DNA of 64,000 nt from an uncultured Granulosicoccus sp. (lineage in GTDB: Bacteria > Pseudomonadota > Gammaproteobacteria > Granulosicoccales > Granulosicoccaceae): NCBI GenBank assembly GCA_947495035.1, contig CANLXI010000012.1:124001-188000 (forward strand), written 5' to 3'. Every line of letters begins with the position of its first letter. Position 1 is the first letter of the stretch. Of the stretch, positions 62,891 to 64,000 are shown piece by piece. Made by a program: the position numbers and the translations under genes. Under the pieces are notes generated by a model. It did no database searches. It saw only the letters and a program-made list of their open reading frames with translations, and had not been told where the DNA came from.

Positions 62891-63888
62891 GCAACACCTA
62901 CCGCACGCCGCATCTCATCCAGCATGGGTCGACTCAACGCGCGCGCCTTCTCGGCACCCGTGTTCAGAACGGCATCGATCTCTGCCGGGTTGGCCATCAG
63001 TTCGTCGTAGCGTTGCCGCGGCTCGGCGAGCACGCCATCCACCAGTTCGAACAGTTGCTGCTTGGCATCACCCCAGCCGATACCATCAGCATAGGCCTGA
63101 CGCATGGCCTGCGCCTGCTCCTCGCTGGCGAAGGCCTCATAGATCTCGAACAGGGTGTTGCCTTCCGGATCCTTCGGTTCGCCCGGTTCCTGCGAATTGG
63201 TCTTGATCTTCATGATCGATTTACGCAGCTTCCTGGCCGTCTCGAACAAGGGAATGGTATTGCCATAACTCTTGCTCATCTTGCGTCCATCGAGTCCGGC
63301 CAACACCGATGCCTTGTCATCAACCACCGCTTGCGGCATGACCAGCAGATCGCCGTAATGGTGATTGAAGCGCTGCGCAATATCACGCGCCATCTCCAGA
63401 TGCTGCGTCTGGTCACGCCCCACCGGCACGTGCGTGGCACGAAACATCAGGATGTCAGCCGCCATCAGTATCGGGTAGCTGAACAAGCCCATGGTGATAC
63501 CCTTGTCCGGGTCTGCGGCCTCGTTGTCGAGATTTTCCTGCACGACCGCCTTGTAGGCATGGGCCCGGTTCATCAGGCCCTTGGCTGTCAGACAGGTCAA
63601 CATCCAGGTCATCTCCATGATTTCCGGAATATCCGACTGGCGATAGAACGTGGCGCGTTCGGTGTCCAGCCCCAGCGCCAGCCAGGCGGCCGAGATCTGC
63701 TGGCGGGAATCGCGCAGCAGCACCGGATCCTGATTCTTGATCATGGCGTGGTAATCCGCCAGAAAATAGAATCCCCCACGCTCCGGGTTGCGGCTGGCTT
63801 CCACCGCCGGCCGAATGGCACCCACATAATTACCCAGGTGAGGTGTGCCCGAAGTAGTGATACCGGTAAGCCAGGTTTGTTTCGACAT
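62887..63888 (-). CDS. trpS: tryptophanyl-tRNA synthetase
   Basis: 333-residue class Ic aminoacyl-tRNA synthetase. The HIGH-like motif is PHLGNYVGA, the KMSKS motif GRKMSKSYGN, and the tryptophan-pocket region lies in PILMAADILM and PVGRDQTQHLEMARDIA. Length is standard. It overlaps the asparaginase gene in an ATGA. Starting at ATG 63888, it gives the conserved N-terminus. The 112 bases from 63889 to the window end show no gene I can assign. Confidence 0.97.
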   Translation of the reverse strand: MSKQTWLTGITTSGTPHLGNYVGAIRPAVEASRNPERGGFYFLADYHAMIKNQDPVLLRDSRQQISAAWLALGLDTERATFYRQSDIPEIMEMTWMLTCLTAKGLMNRAHAYKAVVQENLDNEAADPDKGITMGLFSYPILMAADILMFRATHVPVGRDQTQHLEMARDIAQRFNHHYGDLLVMPQAVVDDKASVLAGLDGRKMSKSYGNTIPLFETARKLRKSIMKIKTNSQEPGEPKDPEGNTLFEIYEAFASEEQAQAMRQAYADGIGWGDAKQQLFELVDGVLAEPRQRYDELMANPAEIDAVLNTGAEKARALSRPMLDEMRRAVGVA

Positions 63889-64000
63889 GTGAAAGTGGTC
63901 TATTCTCTAACGTCCGCCGTCGCGGGTTTTGCGATGGGCCCAAGTGTACCAAGCTCAACTCGACTGAGCGCCGCCTTCTTCGATTCACTCAGCCATGACA

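Noticed and set aside
1-64000. tRNA, rRNA, riboswitch or integrase features
   Set aside because: I looked for cloverleaf arms with T-loop consensus, rRNA-like conserved stretches and recombinase motifs and found none I could support; covariance searches were not possible.

Overview
The window reads as one stretch of a gammaproteobacterial chromosome of moderately high GC (I estimate high fifties percent by eye). The divergent engB / cytochrome c4 / dsbA arrangement, the PilY1 and PilU type IV pilus genes, gnd, YhaO/YhaN and the very large share of ABC and secondary transporters fit a free-living, probably marine, heterotroph. A relative of Granulosicoccus or another Chromatiales-like lineage is possible, but this is a guess from gene content. 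I see no rRNA, tRNA, prophage, insertion sequence or CRISPR array. Genes are dense, often overlap by 1 to 11 bases, and lie on both strands.

Layout. 1-2686: M24 peptidase (cut by the window edge) and a DppA-like peptide-binding protein. 2865-6986: Crp/Fnr regulator, lipoprotein metallopeptidase, cupin protein and AI-2E-family membrane protein. 7100-12389: a gluconate module (SMP-30 lactonase, divergent LacI-type repressor, gluconokinase, 2-hydroxyacid dehydrogenase, 6-phosphogluconate dehydrogenase) with a LacI-type operator between the divergent genes. 12520-17357: HAD hydrolase and a complete three-gene ferric-iron-type ABC importer with a long intercistronic hairpin. 17499-22880: YbbA/YbbP-type ABC exporter, AEC carrier and EamA transporter. 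23095-28038: PilY1, a block of octanucleotide repeats, and PilU. 28107-32926: YhaO/YhaN nuclease-ATPase pair, followed by REP-like sequence. 33121-38467: five-gene branched-chain-amino-acid/amide-type ABC importer. 38931-41166: engB, cytochrome c4, dsbA. 41305-44378: idonate/gluconate-type dehydrogenase pair with a divergent double-wHTH regulator and another octamer array. 44438-46269: degenerate 58-bp repeats and a PaaK-like adenylate-forming enzyme. 46414-49725: two proteins of unknown function, a metallophosphoesterase and HisC. 49771-53259: IclR regulator, succinate-semialdehyde dehydrogenase, CaCA exchanger. 53463-56036: orphan tungstate-binding TupA, TlpA-like thioredoxin, octamer array, and an HTH-PBP one-component regulator. 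56125-61887: phosphate acetyltransferase followed by a tight four-gene unit (GNAT-type transferase, NodU/CmcH carbamoyltransferase, small membrane protein, secreted caspase-like protein). 61877-63888: asparaginase and TrpS.

The two most unusual features are these. First, the 57197-61887 operon joins two modifying enzymes to an exported clan-CD-like peptidase, and I do not recognise it as a described system. Second, intergenic octanucleotide tandem arrays of unrelated sequence occur at three separate sites (26263-26373 with two arrays, 43298-43380, 55103-55150), with a 58-bp degenerate repeat at 44438-44640. Sugar-acid metabolism also recurs: the gluconate module and the idonate-type pair could be co-regulated, because similar LacI-type dyads lie upstream of both.
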